Counted from the first letter of the stretch, positions 10,421-21,471 are shown. The stretch: DNA of 64,000 nt from Astragalus membranaceus (GCA_039519185.1 CM076847.1:81443100-81507099), one strand, 5' to 3'. The notes: generated from the letters alone by a model not told the origin. A program made the numbers and translations.

Positions 10421-11528
10421 TTGTACTAGTGATAGCACATTTAATGTATTATATATATTTAAAGTGTATGAATAAAATTTAAAATTAGCAAGTCAAAATT
10501 AATTGAGTACTTTTTTTTCCGAGAAATATTGTGTATAAATTGTTTTTTTAATAAAATATGAAGGTATAGAAAAAAAATGTGGAGGGCATTCCATAAAAAG
10601 AACTTTTTTAGTAACAAAATAAAAATGAAAATGAAACTGATGGGTATTCTCACGGGTGTGGATGCTTAATTTTCTCATGTCTTTTCACTTCATCTACATT
10701 CCCCGTAATCTTGTAATCTAGAAAAATGAAGAAAGTGTAGTGTTGTCAACACATTAGCTAGTCCATTTGATGTGGCACTTCGCCATTGGCAATTTGGTAT
10801 TGAGATTTCAATACATTTTTCTTTCAACAACTATGCCATTAATAGTTACGGTCTCGAGGCTATCTACCCAATTTATCACCATTTCTCTCTTTTTCATCCC
10901 TCTCTCTCATCTTATCATATGTTGTTCATCTTCTTCAAGTTTGAAGCTTCATAGCAACGAAAATGGCATCCCCACCTCTCAAGAAGTCAAAGCCCAAGCA
11001 AAACAAAGAAAAAAAAGGTATATGATACATGGGTGTTTAAAAAGATGAGAGAAACAATATCCTTCACATCATTTTTGGTATTTTTTAGCAATTGTAAGTA
11101 GACTCGTGGACTCGGTCTCTAACTCGCGAGTCTATGCGAGTTTACCTGAGTTTATATCGATTACGAATCTACATGACATTTGACTCGTTTTGGGGGAGTA
11201 AAATCGTAGACTCGTGCGAGTTAAGTCGCAAGTTTGACAACAATGATTCCAACCTTTTTCTCCTTATAAAATCCAACACCTTTTTATGTTAACTGCTCCA
11301 AACTTGTGGATTTAGATTATATACAGCCATGTAGTCACATATATCTTGGTGGTTCGGATTTTTTTGTACAAACAGTCAAATGGGGGAGATGAGGAGGGGG
11401 AAAGTAGAATGTCCCGAGTTCATATCTTGCTTTCGGCGTCCACATAACATTTACGTGTGTTTTACTATCAAACTATCTTATTAGGTCTGAAAGTCCGATT
11501 TTGATCATACAATTTATATTTTAATGTT

Positions 11529-11867
11529 TGTTCTGTACCGTATATCTGGACCTATATCCGATCTTAGACACAAGGTCCGATCCGAGATAGTTGGAAGGGG
11601 TTGGTCTTGATCAACTGAGCTCCGCTTCTGATCCGGGGCAGGTGGTACCTGCGAGGACACTCTGACGCTCAAGTCAGCTAGGGAACTAATTAGGGGTAAG
11701 ATTGTAAGAAAGAGTGTGTACCTTGAGCTTTGCATTGAATGCTTATTTATAGGCTATGGAAATCAAGGTGAACCATTGGATCTAGGTCTTTGATCTCCAC
11801 CATTGGTTAATGGATCTGCCTTTTGGCATTGGGCCTTAGAATTATGGATTGAGCCCAATCCGTAACA
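11529..11867 (-). repeat. 3' LTR (339 bp) of the gag-only element
   Basis: It is nearly collinear with 14193-14998 once the MITE in that copy is removed. It starts TGTTCTGTACC and ends CCGTAACA. By eye the two LTRs differ at roughly one to two dozen positions, so the insertion is not very recent. Confidence 0.9.
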
Positions 11868-12087
11868 GTTGCCCCCCAAGTCGGGTCGCCAGTGAGGCGA
11901 TCAAGACTTGTAAGCTTGTCCAGGCTTTGTGAGAGTTTTGAATTTCAGGTCGGACCTTCGTGGCGACCTTCTTCGAGGCCGGGCTTATACCTACAAAGGG
12001 GTCTGCCCCCAACCTCGGAGTGTCAGGAAATGATGTGACCACCGAGTGACTCGAGGTGTTAGTTTAATGTCGCCTTTAGGACAGTAT

Positions 12088-12710
12088 TCCTCGAGGCCGG
12101 GCTTATACCAGCGAGGGTGTCTGCCACCAGCCTCGGAGCGCCTGAGATACGGGTCTTGTCAATGATCTTCGAGGCCGGGCTTATACCAGCGAGGGTGTCT
12201 GCCACCAGCCTCGGAGCGCCCGAGATACGGGTCTTGTCAAAGATCTTCGAGGTCGGGCTTATACCAGCGAGGGTGTCTGCCACCAGCCTCGGAGCGCCCG
12301 AGATACGGGTCTTGTCAAAGATCTTCGAGGCCGAGATTATACCAGTGAGGGTGTCTGCCACCAGCCTCGGAGCGCCCGAGAAACGGGTCTTGTCAAAGAT
12401 CTTCGAGGCCGCGCTTATAACAGCGAGGGTGTCTCCCACCAGCCTTGGAGCGCCCGAGATACGGGTCTTGTCAAAGATCTTCGAGGCCGGGCTTATACCA
12501 GCGAGGGTGTCTGTCACCAGCCTCGGAGCGCCCGAGATACGGGTCTTGTCAAAGATCTTCGAGGCCGGGCTTATACCAGCGAGGGTGTCTGCCACCAGCC
12601 TCGGAGCGCCCGAGATACGAGTCTTGTCAAAGATCTTCGAGGCCGGGCTTATACCAGCGAGGGTGTCTACCACCAGCCTCGGAGCGCCGGAGATACGGGT
12701 CTTGCGATGT
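12088..12710. repeat. 78-bp minisatellite, about eight units
   Basis: Units of exactly 78 bp, starting near TCGAGGCCGGGCTTATACCA, repeat about eight times with one to several substitutions each. Because 78 is a multiple of three, both strands remain open and encode 26-residue repeats (VSATSLGAPEIRVLSKIFEA on plus, SGAPRLVADTLAGISPASK on minus). The open frames look like a by-product of the period. A related single unit lies upstream at about 11960-12060. Confidence 0.95.
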
Positions 12711-12992
12711 CGAACTCGGTGTCTCGGGTTCCGGTTTTAGCGTAGAACTTTAAGGCGATCGTTTGACCGATCCCAAATCCTTCCCTTCAACCTCGGAACT
12801 CACTTTTATCAAGCACTCAGTGAGGAAAATCGTAGCCGTGATATATATTAGATGGTTGAATATTTACAAAGTTGGATTACATCACGCCCGTAGGCTCATT
12901 CCGAGACCCAGGTGACACCTGACCTTCTTGCGTTAATCCATTCTTCATGATCGATATACTTCTGAGATCGCTGGAGGAACTCGGCAAGCGAC

Positions 12993-14138
12993 TCAGTTTG
13001 GTTGACCCCCGACGTCTATCTGAAATAGACTTCCTTCACGAAGACCAACCTCCATGAAGTAAAGACGGAAAGAGTTGTCGAGGTTCCGGACTTGAGCAGC
13101 TTCTCTATTGAATCTCTCTATGTAGTCCCGGAGGAACTCATTTTCTCCTTCCCGAATTGCCTGCAATACCTTTCGAGATTTAGGCTTCATCTTTGAGTGG
13201 GCGAAGTGTGCAGAAAAGAGCTTGGCTAAGTGATCCCAAGAGGAGATCGTAATTGGCTTAAGAGCCCTGAATCAGTCTAGAGTCGCCTTCTCTAGAGTGA
13301 GGGGAAAAGTTCGGCACTTTATCTCCTCTGGAACATTACGGTATTGCATAATCGTGTCAAAGTAGTCGAGATGGCGATCCGGATTGCCAGTCCCGTCGTG
13401 CGTTTTCAGACCTTCAGGGGGTTTCTCGAGGTGCTTCGGCACCGGAAAGTAGTTGATCTTACTTGTGAAGGGTCCTTTCCGCTTTGTCGACCTCTCAAGG
13501 GGTGGAGACTGTCGGTAGCCATACTTGCCGAGGGATCCCCGCGAGCGAGGGCGCTGACATTTCTGCCTCGGAGACCTTTTCCGACTTCTGGTACGTCGCC
13601 TCGGAGGAGAGGGAAACAAAAACGAGCTAGGCCGAGGGGAATCCTCGGGATCATAAGAATCATCAGGGGTCCGACTTGGGGGAGTCTCTGATCCTCACCT
13701 TCCTCTACAACGAGGTGGAGTGCGATGATGGTATCTCCTCCAAGCCGGAGATTGGTGGCGCCCGCGACCATGAGTCATTCCACTTGAAGAGTTGCGCAGA
13801 GAGGAACTCCGATCCGGGATGTTACGAGCCCGGATCTCAGCAATCCCAGCTTCTATCTGGGTGTGGCGTTGGCTTTCCTGCCGGTCGGCCTCGACTTGCC
13901 GATGTAAAAACTGGACGAGCTGTTGAACAACATCGATCGGCACCTGGACCGTCTGGGGGGGAGGTGGAAGTCGGTTCCGGGCTGAACTCCCTAGAACCAA
14001 AGCCGTAGCCGAGCTTCGAGCATGCGTCGGGCTAAGGGGTAAGGTGACTGCCACTCCTTTCGGAGTCACCCACTGCAGAACCGGTCCTTCAGCGACATTC
14101 AGGATAGTCCTATGACGTAAGGTCAGAGCCATTGTCAA
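12993..14138 (-). pseudogene. retrotransposon gag, interrupted
   Basis: A single minus-strand frame starts with MTMALTLRHRTI about 40 bases after the primer binding site. It has a glutamine-rich helical stretch (VVQQLVQFLHRQVEADRQE), then an arginine- and serine-rich segment (PPRRRTRSRKRSPRQKC). The gag capsid-like core follows, with DGTGNPDRHLDYFDTIMQ and later EFLRDYIERFNREAAQV, the pattern typical of Ty3/gypsy capsid domains. The frame carries in-frame stops near 13695 and at about 13272-13274, where a conserved tryptophan position is TGA. No zinc knuckle is seen after it. The protein would form retroelement particles if intact; this copy cannot make it full length. Confidence 0.8.
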
Positions 14139-14192
14139 TCAAGGAGATGGGAGAGGAACTAAAGTACAAGATCCTCCCACTGTGGTCGCCAA

Positions 14193-14998
14193 TGTTCTGT
14201 ACCGTATCTCTGGACCTGTATCCGATCTTAGACACAAGGTCCGATCCGAGATAGTTGGTAGAAGTTGGTCTTGATCAACCGAGCTCCACTTCCGATCCGG
14301 GGCAGGTGGTACCAGCGAGGACACTCCGACGCTTAAGTCAGCTAGGGAACTAATTAGGGGTAAGATTGTAAGAAAGAGTGTGTACCTTGAGCATTGCATT
14401 GAATGCTTATTTATAGGCTTTGGAAATCAAGGTGAACCATTGGATCTAGGTCTTTTATTTCCACCATTGGTTAATAGATGGGTTTTGCTTTTCCCACACC
14501 CCCTCCTACTCTTTCACACCCCTTAACAAATTTTATTCCAAAAATAACCTCGCGTGAGACGCTGCGAGGACGTGTTTTATGACTGTTCGAACGACCTTGT
14601 TCGAACAGGTTCGCATGACCTCATGCGAACAGTTTAAAAACGCCCAAAAGGGTGTGAAGTCAAAATTTAACACACTCGAACGATGTCGTTCGAATGTGTT
14701 CGAACGAGGTCATGCGAACAGGTTCGCATGACCTCATGCGAACAGGTGAAAAACGCCCAAAAGGGTGTGAAGTCAAAATTTAACACACTCGAACGATGTC
14801 ATTCGAACCTGTTCGAATGCCCGTGTTCGAACAGGTGAAAATTCGTGAAAAAAAAGAGGTTTGGCTTGGCCTTTTGGTCTTTTCACACCCTTATGGGGTG
14901 TGTTTCGAGTAGGAGGGGGTGTGGGAAAAGCAATACCCTAATAGATCTGCCTTTTGGCATTGGGCCTTAGAATTATGGATTGAGCCCGATCCGCAACG
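14193..14998 (-). repeat. 5' LTR of the gag-only element, split by a MITE
   Basis: LTR sequence is present at 14193-14479 and 14940-14998. The 460-bp insertion between them is a separate foldback element. The outer end reads CCGCAACG where the partner LTR has CCGTAACA, so the terminal CA has mutated. Confidence 0.9.
14480..14939. mobile_element. hAT-like MITE inside the LTR
   Basis: The ends GGGTTTTGCTTTTCCCAC and the complement of GTGGGAAAAGCAATACCC form near-perfect terminal inverted repeats of about 30 bp. They are flanked by an 8-bp target duplication TAATAGAT (14472-14479 and 14940-14947). The interior has several internal palindromes built from TTCGAACAGGTTCGCATGAC and GTTCGAA motifs plus a direct repeat of AACGCCCAAAAGGGTGTGAA. 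There is no coding capacity. The 8-bp duplication suggests hAT; a 9-bp Mutator duplication with one mismatch is also possible. Confidence 0.85.
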
Positions 14999-15003
14999 AT
15001 GTT

Positions 15004-15971
15004 TATTTAAATCCAACACCTTTTTAAATTAATTTGTATTTTGCACATGTCCTTTTGTAAGGCTTACGATCTTAATGCACATTATTATACACAAGTTGAT
15101 TCTACCTGCTTTATTAAATCTGTCTGTCAGCAGCATAGCCTAATCTTACTATCTAAAATTTTTTTTATGACTCAGCCCTCTAACCTCACCCATGTTTTGC
15201 TCATCCTCACCTACTTCATATTCAAGTTCTATCCATTTTTATTTGAGCCTAGCATTTTGCAACAACTTTATTTTACAACAGAAAATAAAACATTGAGCAA
15301 CTCGTTGGAATATGCATTAAAATATCAAACGAGACCAAGCAATAGTTATGATGGTGTCAATTAAAACTTGTGAGATTAGGTCATGTAAAGTAACACAGAC
15401 CAGGTCGGAGCCAATGGAAGCATGAAAAGCAAACACTGGATCAAACTAAAATATTTTACTTATTCCCGTGCTTAGGATTTTCTCAAATTTTATGCAACCG
15501 ATTGTATAAAATATTGGAATGGGATTACACTATAGGAATAGTGAAACACTTGCAACCAATTTGCCAATTAAAATCACAACTTTGAATAATCCTAGAACAT
15601 TTCAAAGTATTGTCGTAAAAGTCAAAACAAAACAGCATCGTATACAAGCTCAATTGGGATAAGTTAACAGCTTTGAAATTATAGTTTTATCTTTTTCATC
15701 CCCCCTCTAAAACAAGTGGACAGTTATAGAAATCCCCTTTTAATTATTTATTTTTTACCAGTAGGAAGAATCTTATAAAATGATCAATTTTCTAAGCCAC
15801 CAAAATCGATTATGCAAATGCGAAGAATTAAAAATTCATCATCAAGTACAATTCAAAAAAGAATTCATCATCAAGTATTTTGTTTTCAAGGTCGGCCCAA
15901 TACCTATGAAGGCCTAAAGCGAACTCTGAAGAGGGGTCTATGAGTTAATAAAATAATGTAAAGTCATAGGG
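15004..15971. other. intergenic, no gene seen
   Basis: AT-rich sequence. An open frame at 15041-15364 has no recognisable family features. AATCCAACACCTTTTT at about 15012 also occurs at about 11273, on the other side of the gag-only element. It may be part of an older dispersed repeat. Confidence 0.4.
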
Positions 15972-16096
15972 TGTGTTTGGATGAAATATATTTTTTGGGT
16001 AATGTAAATTTTTACGGGAATTAAAATAATTTAGTTTAAAATATTTCAATTTCCTTAAAAAATTACATTACTCCCAAAAATATTTTATCCAAACAT
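15972..16096. repeat. short foldback (MITE-like) element
   Basis: Left arm TGTGTTTGGATGAAATATA and right arm (complement TATGTTTGGATAAAATATT) pair imperfectly over about 45 bases around an AT-rich centre. No certain target duplication was found. Confidence 0.5.
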
Positions 16097-16767
16097 AAGG
16101 TTAATGTCTGATTCAATATAACTTTAACTCTATTTTCATAGATTTTAATGAAAACAATTGTTGGAAATCATGATAGCAACAAAATAATGTAAACAAAAAA
16201 ATCCATGCTCCATTAGAGATATAATTTTTTTTGACAAGAACTAAATATACCATTTGGATAGCTTAAATGAATAATTTAAGACCATTTATTAATTTACATT
16301 TGGCCACCAACTCTTTAAGTAGTCTTTTTTTTATTGGACTTTCATTATTTACATGAAGAGTTAATTACTCACAAATAAATCAATTAATTATAAATCAATT
16401 AAAAAAGTAAAACAAAAGTGCCTCTAACGAAAATCAAACCCATGAATTAGAGAATAATATGCTGCCCTCCGGTCAACTTGCCTACACAAATTGATTGTAA
16501 GCTAATCAAATGTACTCTAAATAATACTTAACACCAAAATTTTGAGGCCCCTTTTTATATTAAAATTTTTTGAGGCTGAAACCCCTTGCTTTTAGTTGCT
16601 TGGAGCTTGGGGCGGCTACGTTTATGTTTGTTTTATAGATATTTTTCATAGGAAAGTGTTAATAATTAATTAGTTAGGTGTGAGAGAATTGTTAACTTTA
16701 ATGAATCGAACCCTCAATTTATACATCTTCGAACTTAGCTCATCTACCGAACTACATTATTTAGACT
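16097..16767. other. intergenic, no gene seen
   Basis: AT-rich DNA without recognisable genes. Phrases such as ATGAATCGAACCCTCAA resemble generic dispersed plant repeats. Confidence 0.35.
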
Positions 16768-16973
16768 AGGGTTGGAAATAAGCCGAGCTGAGTCGAATTT
16801 GGTTCAACTCGGCTCGACTCGAGTTCGACATGAACATTTTTTTTCAGCTCGACTCGACTGAAGCTTGCGAGCAGCTCAGTTCAACTCGTTAGCTCGGCTT
16901 GCGGAAATAAAAAGTTAAAGAATTTTTTTTTGTTGTAAAAAACCAAAAAATTCTAGATTTTTAATATTTTAAA

Positions 16974-17951
16974 GGCATTTATATGTTTTACGCCCCTGCA
17001 AATATAGCGTGTTTTGGTTTAAGCCCCTACAATTTTTTTTTAGAAAAAACTCCTTGCAAAATACAATTTGTTTACTTTAGCCCTTCTCTTAGTCAAAGGT
17101 TACAAAAAAAGTGCACGTGACTAACATAACTGTGATTTGGCATTTTTTTTCTTTTCTATTATTTTTATACTGACCGCTACGGCCACTTCACCATTTTTTA
17201 TTTCTATTTATTTTTTAATTCTTTAATTATCAGCTTCTTCATCTCTCTTTCAACTCCATCTCTCTCAATCTTCCCTCTTTTCTCTCACGTAATCATAGAG
17301 CACCCCCATTGATACTTTCAACTTTTTCTCATTCATTTCCATCTTTTTATTCACAAACTACATCTCTGTTGCTGTTGTAGCTCCAATTTGTTGCATAGTT
17401 TCAGATTGAAAGAAAAGCCCTAATTTTAGAATCAAATCCCTAATCCTAATTTCAGAATCAAATCCCTAATCTTTTATGAGGAATCTGGAAAAAAGGGGGA
17501 AAAATTGATAATGGCAAGATTGATAATGAGTAGAGGAATCTGGAACAGAAACAAGAACACAGAAAAGAGAGAGAAGTGAGAAAGGAACCCCGTTTTCACG
17601 GTTGTAACCATCCAGGGAGGCGCCTAGGAAGAGAAAAGAAGAAGAAGAAGAAGAAGAAGAAGAAGAAGAAGAAGAAGAAGAAGAAGAAGAAGAAGAAGAA
17701 ACTAGAAATAGGGCTAAAATCAAAACACTATATTTTGCAAGGGCTAATATCAAAACACTGTATTTTGCAACGACTTTTTACCATGTGGCAGACACGTTGA
17801 CATTTTTTTAACGCCAGCCTAACAGAACTCTAATAGAAGTGCTAATATCAAAACACTGTATTTTGCAAAGATTTTTTACTAAAGTTTTTTTTTTGCAGGG
17901 GCTTAAACCAAAACACGCTATATTTGCAGGGGCCTAAAACATATTTAAGCC
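16974..17951. mobile_element. inner TIR element with 'GCAGGGGC' ends
   Basis: The left end (TATGTTTTACGCCCCTGCAA, followed by a GCGTGTTTTGGTTTAAGCCCC stretch) is the inverted copy of the right end at 17897-17951 (GCAGGGGCTTAAACCAAAAC). Further copies of the right-end motifs occur near 17745-17770, 17845-17870 and 18841-18956, so two or more related elements overlap. The superfamily is not resolved because flanking duplications do not match cleanly. UTR-like CT-rich text at 17225-17460 may be captured. Confidence 0.55.
17637..17700. repeat. (GAA)n microsatellite
   Basis: About 21 GAA triplets. Translations give poly-lysine or poly-serine, which are artefacts. Confidence 0.95.
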
Positions 17952-19132
17952 TTTTGTTTATCTTCTTCATCATCATCTCCATTCCCATGTTTGCTGCATC
18001 AACAATAACACAACCACAACCCAGAAAGAGAAAAATCAGAGGAAGCCATCTCCACCCTTAGCTCCGACGACTCTTCACAGAGCACCACCAATATTGATGA
18101 CTATTACGACTCTTCATCTCTCTCTCTCCCATCATCTCCACCTCCGTTTCTCAGTACTAGAAATTGTTAATCCAAACCCAGAAATAGGTTGGCAGTGGCA
18201 ATAGAGAGAGGGAAACACAGAATGGAGTTGAGAGAGAGAGATTGCGAGATCTGCTTATTTTGCTTCAGATCTGCTCCCTATTTTGCTTGCTTGCAACACC
18301 ACAACTCCATAAATGGCCAAATAGCTGATGCTGGTGTTGAGAGAGAGAGAGAGAGATATTGTGACGACAGAAGAGAACGGCAGAGAGAGATTGCGAAGGC
18401 TTAATCAACCCTTCATCTATTATCTTATCCTTCTCAAATCAATCCCTATCCATTTGCTTCTTTCTTCCGTTTTTCTATAAAAGCCCTTTGAATAAAACAA
18501 CAGTTGTAGGGGAAGTTTATGATAATGTGTACCCAGAAACATGATTTGGAAATGCTTCAACGTTTTTGAAGGTGGCACAATTTGTGTTGTCATAAACATT
18601 ATTTGGGGAAGATTAAAAATTGGGGGTTTTCTGGTTGATTTGGGGATAGGGGATTAAAAGATTTGGAGATTTAGGGATTAAAGGTTGAAGGTTGAAGAAT
18701 ATGAAAAATAAAAGAAAATGATTTTTTTTAATAATTTAATACATGGCTGCCAACTCAACATAAAAAAATTAGAAAAAAAAAATACATGTGCCAGACACGA
18801 GTGACAATTTTTGTAATGTAAGTCTAACAGAAGTCTAATAGAATGACTGAAATCAAAAAACTGTATTTGCAAGGAGTTTTTTCTAAATATTTTTTTTTTT
18901 GCAGGGTCTTAAACCAAAACATGCTATATTTGCAGGGGCCTAAAACATATTTAAGCTTATTTTGAGATAGCAATTTAGTAGTAGTTTTGAATGAAATTAA
19001 TCATTACCTAATTGAAAATATAAATATAATTATAATAATTTTATTTACCTATCTCATGAGTTTAATAAAAGAATATAAACAATTATAATAATAAAATAAA
19101 TTGAAAATGGATAATGATATAATTGGATCAAT

Positions 19133-19295
19133 TCGTCAAATATGGGATCGATTCGTCCAATAACGACCAATTCATCAAATATGGGACAAATTCGTCCAAT
19201 ATGGGACCAACTCGTCCAATATGAGACAAATTCGTCCAACATGGCCCAATTCGTCCAATAGGGCCCTATAAGGACCAAATCGTTCATATGGACCA
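19133..19295. repeat. about 21-bp minisatellite
   Basis: Seven or so imperfect units built on AATTCGTCCAATATGGGACC follow one another up to the CT tract. Confidence 0.8.
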
Positions 19296-19296
19296 A

Positions 19297-19434
<138 letters not shown>

Positions 19435-20137
19435 CGAGCTGGTTCATGAACCAAACGAGTTGAACTATACCTAGCTCAAGTTCGGCTCATTTATTTAACA
19501 AGCTCAATTTTCAGCTCAAGTTCAGCTCATTTGGCTCATGAACCAAGTTCAACCAGCTATTTATCGAGTCGAGTTTCGAACTATGTTCGAGTTGGTTCGA
19601 TTCATTGTCAGCCCTACTTGAGACTTATACATGGTCGATTCTTAGATTTAAGGGTCCCGGATAAAATATGAAAATGGTGATTCAAAACTTTATAAACATT
19701 ATCGTTCTTACATATTTTTTTGTAAGATCATTAATAAATTGTTTGTAAAGTTTAGGGCCACCCATAGACCAATTTGTTTACAAACTCCACAAAACCAAGA
19801 TATCTTCTAAAGAGTTCACACATTATTCAAAGAAAAGATATTAACTGCACATAGGGTTATATACCATAGTTTAGTGAAATCAACTCACCTTACCAACCAT
19901 GAACACCTCAATAATTCACGAGATAGGAAAATAACTAAGACACTAACTCATATAGTTGTCTTACAGAAAAAGTTAAATAGAAATTATAAAATCATTCGAT
20001 GACAATTGAACATGGAAATTTCATCAAGAACAAACCATAACAAACATTCTATATATATATGAACAATTTGGCAACAACTCCTATTGTATATCGGCATATC
20101 CCCAACGCAAAGCAACCTGGACTACGTAATATTTGGC

Positions 20138-20346
20138 CAGTGGCGGACCCAGGACCCCGGGGTCAGGGGTGTCAAATTTTTTAAGGCCGGTGTCAAATGG
20201 GTGTAAAAGTGGTCTATTAGTATAATTTCAAATTTTCAGGGGTGTCAAAATTAAAATTTCAGGAGATTTAGACTATTTATATAGGGTGTTTAGTGCAAAA
20301 AAAAATTCCAGGGGGTTCAACTGAAGTATAACCAGGTCCGCCACTG
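20138..20346. mobile_element. hAT-like MITE, 209 bp
   Basis: Terminal inverted repeats CAGTGGCGGACCCAGG and CCAGGTCCGCCACTG are flanked by a perfect 8-bp target duplication TATTTGGC (20130-20137 and 20347-20354). The size and CAGTGGCGGA ends fit a non-autonomous hAT family that is common in plant genomes. It lies about 1.1 kb upstream of the SPIRRIG-like start codon. Confidence 0.9.
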
Positions 20347-21471
20347 TATTTGGCTTTGTCATTAAGGAATGTATGTAACAACTGAAAGGATGAAATGCTT
20401 CAGTAATCTTCATCAATTTAAATCCATAAGGCAAGCAAACAAATCAGAAAAAAAAAACACTCTAATCAAATCAAATATAAATTAATGAGTAAAGAATAAA
20501 CTCAATAAAGAATAACAACATGGCACACAGCATGGGTCGCAACCAAATGTCAAAGGGGGGGATATGTATTTTCAAAGTGCTTCGATTCCATCCTAGTCAA
20601 ATTCAAATCCATTTGCAGTCCAAGCCGCATAAAGAAGACGCTAGAGAGAGAAAGTGGGGGAGACGAGGCTTTCACGTTGTTGCTTCAATCACGGGATTCC
20701 ACGTGGAGGATTTGCATTCGTGGACCCCATGCTGACGTGGTAGAGGTGCCTGTTCTGTTCGAAAAGCCGAAGACTGAAAACTCAAATAAAATAATAGACT
20801 CGTTTAAATATTATCAACACAAGAGCGAGCCAGAAAGAGAAAGAGAGAGAGAGAGAGGGTGGAAGCGATATTGAAATTTGATCGAAGAACAAGGTGCACG
20901 AGAGTGGCCGTCCAAACGAGGCAGAGAGAAACGCGATTTCTTTTGTTTTTATTTTTCATTTTCATTTTATTTTAATTTTAATATTTTTTCCTACTTTGCA
21001 ACCTAAGCTCTTCTTCTTTCTCACCGTTTTGTTTCGTTAGCTCCTCTCCCTCGCATTCTAGGGCTGCGAACTACCGAAACATTTTCCGTAAAATTAGAGA
21101 AAATAGATTGAACAAAACAAATTTGGAAAAATATTTTAAAAAAGGAACACAGAAAGAAGCAGCAGAAAAAACGAAACGCGGAGAAGAACTCAATTGACAA
21201 ATCCAAAACCGCCGAATCGCAATCGGGTAGATCTTGCTGCCATTGTTGATCGGCACGGTCCAACGCATTTGCAGCTGTGATTGCAGATACTATTCTTTCT
21301 TTCCATTTTCGTTTTTTTGGTTGGTTGGTTTGAATGGTTTTTTCTTTTTCCCTTTTCGGAGGGAGGAAGGGAAATCGAGGTTTGTGATAGGTAGTTGTTG
21401 GTGGATCTGGTGAATGTTGATGATCGGATGAGAGAGGTGTTCATACGTTTCAAGGATCGAGAGGGAGAACG
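20347..21471 (+). promoter_or_regulatory. upstream region and 5' UTR of the SPIRRIG-like gene
   Basis: This 1.1 kb holds no other gene. A perfect G-box CCACGTGG lies at 20699-20706, and an ACGT element TGACGTGG follows at about 20732. From about 20820 onward the sequence becomes GA-rich (AGAGAGAGAGAGAG), then CT-rich (21005-21060), as is common in plant 5' UTRs. I cannot place the transcription start. Short open frames here have no family resemblance. The regulatory meaning of the G-box is inferred from the motif alone. Confidence 0.4.

Larger units (their letters stand above)
5411..10431. mobile_element. non-autonomous CACTA (En/Spm) element with captured gene fragments
   Basis: It starts CACTAGTGCAAAAATGACAT and ends TTTTTTGTACTAGTG, giving terminal inverted repeats with the family signature CACTA. 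It is flanked by the 3-bp target duplication ATA (5408-5410 and 10432-10434), the length expected for CACTA elements. Both subterminal regions are packed with AAAGTCAGGC/GCCTGACTTT motifs (about 5446-5720 and 9965-10418). No TnpA/TnpD-type transposase is visible in the 5 kb. The interior holds fragments of a cellulose synthase, a Raf-like kinase and a Nudix hydrolase, a tRNA-Arg-like sequence, and a UTR-like segment (5740-6290) ending in a donor-like CAACAGGTATGG. Introns are retained, so capture was at DNA level. This makes it a Pack-CACTA-type element. Confidence 0.9.
5308..11244. mobile_element. Mutator-like TIR element hosting a CACTA element
   Basis: The left end AAGGTTGTCAAACTCG and the complement of the right end (ATTGTTGTCAAACTTGCG) form imperfect terminal inverted repeats. 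Both arms are rich in GACTCG/CGAGTC motifs (5320-5375 and 11100-11230). The flanks carry a 9-10 bp target duplication: AATTCCAACC at 5298-5307 and GATTCCAACC at 11245-11254. That length is typical of Mutator-like elements. Most of the interior is the nested CACTA element, and the element's own arms (5308-5410 and 10432-11244) encode no transposase. Repeat ends and target duplication are seen; the superfamily is inferred from duplication length. Confidence 0.7.
11529..14998 (-). mobile_element. gag-only Ty3/gypsy-type LTR retrotransposon
   Basis: Two similar LTRs (11529-11867 and 14193-14998) begin TGTTCTGTACCGTAT and end CCGTAACA or CCGCAACG. They are flanked by the 5-bp target duplication ATGTT (11524-11528 and 14999-15003). 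Reading on the minus strand, a primer binding site TTGGCGACCACAGTGGG follows the 5' LTR (14176-14192), and a purine tract ending TTGGGGGGCAAC precedes the 3' LTR (11868-11880). The only coding sequence is a broken gag; there is no protease, RT or integrase. A 78-bp minisatellite fills the 3' part. It is therefore a non-autonomous element that would need enzymes from a relative. Confidence 0.9.

Noticed and set aside
5411..10431. CesA, kinase and Nudix pieces as functional genes
   Set aside because: Each is a partial fragment lacking catalytic regions; frame breaks are seen at a CesA exon junction, in the Nudix block and in the second kinase block, and all lie between transposon ends.
12117..12740. 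Long open frames on both strands with 26-residue repeats
   Set aside because: They are produced by the 78-bp period of a minisatellite inside a retroelement; there is no family resemblance and both strands are equally open.
17466..17800. Poly-serine and poly-lysine open frames
   Set aside because: They translate the GAA microsatellite.
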